From contig CANCLQ010000001.1 of assembly GCA_947378845.1 (NCBI GenBank), positions 1 through 64,000 of the forward strand: a stretch of DNA of 64,000 nt, in the 5' to 3' direction. The stretch comes from Opitutia bacterium. GTDB lineage: Bacteria > Verrucomicrobiota > Verrucomicrobiia > Opitutales > UBA953. Made by a program: the position numbers and the translations under genes. Shown piece by piece: positions 63,460 to 64,000 of the stretch. Under the pieces are notes generated by a model. That model worked only from the letters and a program-made list of their open reading frames with translations, was not told where the DNA came from and did no database searches. Numbering within the stretch: the stretch's first letter is position 1; each line of letters starts with the position of its first letter.

Positions 63460-64000
63460 ATGCGGGAGCAGAACCGTCAGTACCACAACATGGCCAAGAC
63501 CGCATCTTGGACTATGGTCTCTCGCGTTTTAGGTTTGGTGCGCGATCAAGTTACGGCTGCGTTCTTTGGAGCGGGCACGGTGGGCGCCGCATTTCTTTTT
63601 GCTTTTCAGATCCCCAATCTCTTTCGACGTTTATTGGGCGAGGGTGCTTTGACGGCTGCCGCCGTCCCAGTTTTAGCAGAGCAAACCCAACAAGGTGGAA
63701 GTCGCGATGCCTATGGTTTTCTTAATTATGTTATAAAGCGTGTACTGCCTTGGATGCTGGCGATTACCTTACTCGGAATTGGGTTAGCGTTGTTGGGCAT
63801 GTTGTTTCTGCGTAACCCTAAGTATCAATACGCGGCCGAACTTACCATTTGGTGTATGCCTTATATGCCGCTCATCTGTGTGGCGGCATTATTTACTTCG
63901 GCTGTTAACTTAAGCGGACGATTCGGTTTAGCAGAGATCGCCTCATCGGCGCTTAACCTGTGCATGATTTTGGGTATCGGATTTTTCGGAAACTTTTTAG
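63460..64000 (+). CDS. murJ: Lipid II flippase MurJ, N-terminal part (cut by window end)
   Basis: 180 codons are visible up to the window edge, translated from the ATG at 63460; an ATG at 63490 (MAKTASWTMVSRVLG) is also possible. The start MAKTASWTMVSRVLGLVRDQ, the loop AFQIPNLFRRLLGEGALTAA and several membrane helices are diagnostic for the MviN/MurJ family, which flips lipid II in peptidoglycan synthesis. The remaining two-thirds lie outside. It may be cotranscribed with hisS. Confidence 0.93.
   Translation, partial: MREQNRQYHNMAKTASWTMVSRVLGLVRDQVTAAFFGAGTVGAAFLFAFQIPNLFRRLLGEGALTAAAVPVLAEQTQQGGSRDAYGFLNYVIKRVLPWMLAITLLGIGLALLGMLFLRNPKYQYAAELTIWCMPYMPLICVAALFTSAVNLSGRFGLAEIASSALNLCMILGIGFFGNFL

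Noticed and set aside
63507..63725. 72-codon frame at the right end
   Set aside because: It is an out-of-frame shadow; the real frame starting at 63460 encodes MurJ.

Overview
The window is a dense, almost entirely chromosomal housekeeping segment. My best guess for its source is a Verrucomicrobiota (Opitutae-like) bacterium. This is inferred from the overall gene set: a fused SecDF, a ThuA-like secreted protein, a two-domain ornithine-lipid type acyltransferase, a GAF-GAF histidine kinase, a Kup transporter, and a MetA-type outer-membrane protein that implies a Gram-negative envelope. It could not be checked by database search. Base composition is near 50 % GC. Most start codons have no AGGAGG-like ribosome-binding site upstream. 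No insertion sequence, prophage, integrase, CRISPR array or other clear mobile DNA was seen.

Layout. 1-1.3 kb: the end of a small Cys-motif protein and a predicted secreted/outer-membrane protein, then a strong terminator. 1.4-3.8 kb: queD-queE (7-deazaguanine synthesis) and carA. 3.8-5.9 kb: kup on the minus strand. 6-14.3 kb: yajC-secDF, recJ, a chromate transporter, a ThuA-like protein and an MFS transporter. 14.3-19 kb: EVE protein, tatD, an OlsF-like acyltransferase and metY. 19-26 kb: cysS, thrS, a thioredoxin-fold protein, cysE, a histidine kinase and dedA. 26.3-32 kb: glnD, msrA, rarA, dus. 32-36.7 kb: dnaA, a TPP riboswitch with thiC, and a methyltransferase. 36.7-43.2 kb: lexA with a candidate tandem operator, a MenH-like hydrolase, a flavin-reductase-like protein, speA, a SMUG-type uracil-DNA glycosylase, a methyltransferase and a Sel1-repeat lipoprotein. 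43.4-46.6 kb: an Uup-type ABC-F ATPase and an MFS exporter. 46.7-50.8 kb: a glm operon (glmM, a stand-alone GlmU-type acetyltransferase, glmS). 50.8-53.9 kb: a double zinc-ribbon protein, two tRNA-Lys genes, rlmB, asd and an L,D-transpeptidase. 53.9-59.5 kb: mrdA-mreD-mreC-mreB (rod-shape cluster) and uppP, all minus. 59.6-64 kb: trpB, yicC, an HU/IHF-like gene, hisS and the start of murJ.

Functionally the right-hand third is concentrated on the cell envelope: UDP-GlcNAc precursor supply (glmM, acetyltransferase, glmS), lysine/DAP branch (asd), undecaprenyl phosphate recycling (uppP), lipid II flipping (murJ), and elongasome (mreBCD, PBP2), plus an L,D-transpeptidase. Gene packing is extreme: several convergent pairs overlap at their 3' ends (MFS/EVE, histidine kinase/dedA, methyltransferase/Sel1) or are separated by one or two bases, and at least one terminator (lexA) lies inside the neighbouring coding sequence.

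No unmistakable new defence or mobile system was found. The most unusual items are the stand-alone GlmU acetyltransferase with a shrunken N-terminal region between glmM and glmS, the exact tandem duplication of a C-x2-C-x21-C-x2-C module in a small protein, the mutually exclusive hairpins between tatD and the acyltransferase gene, and the lexA control region.
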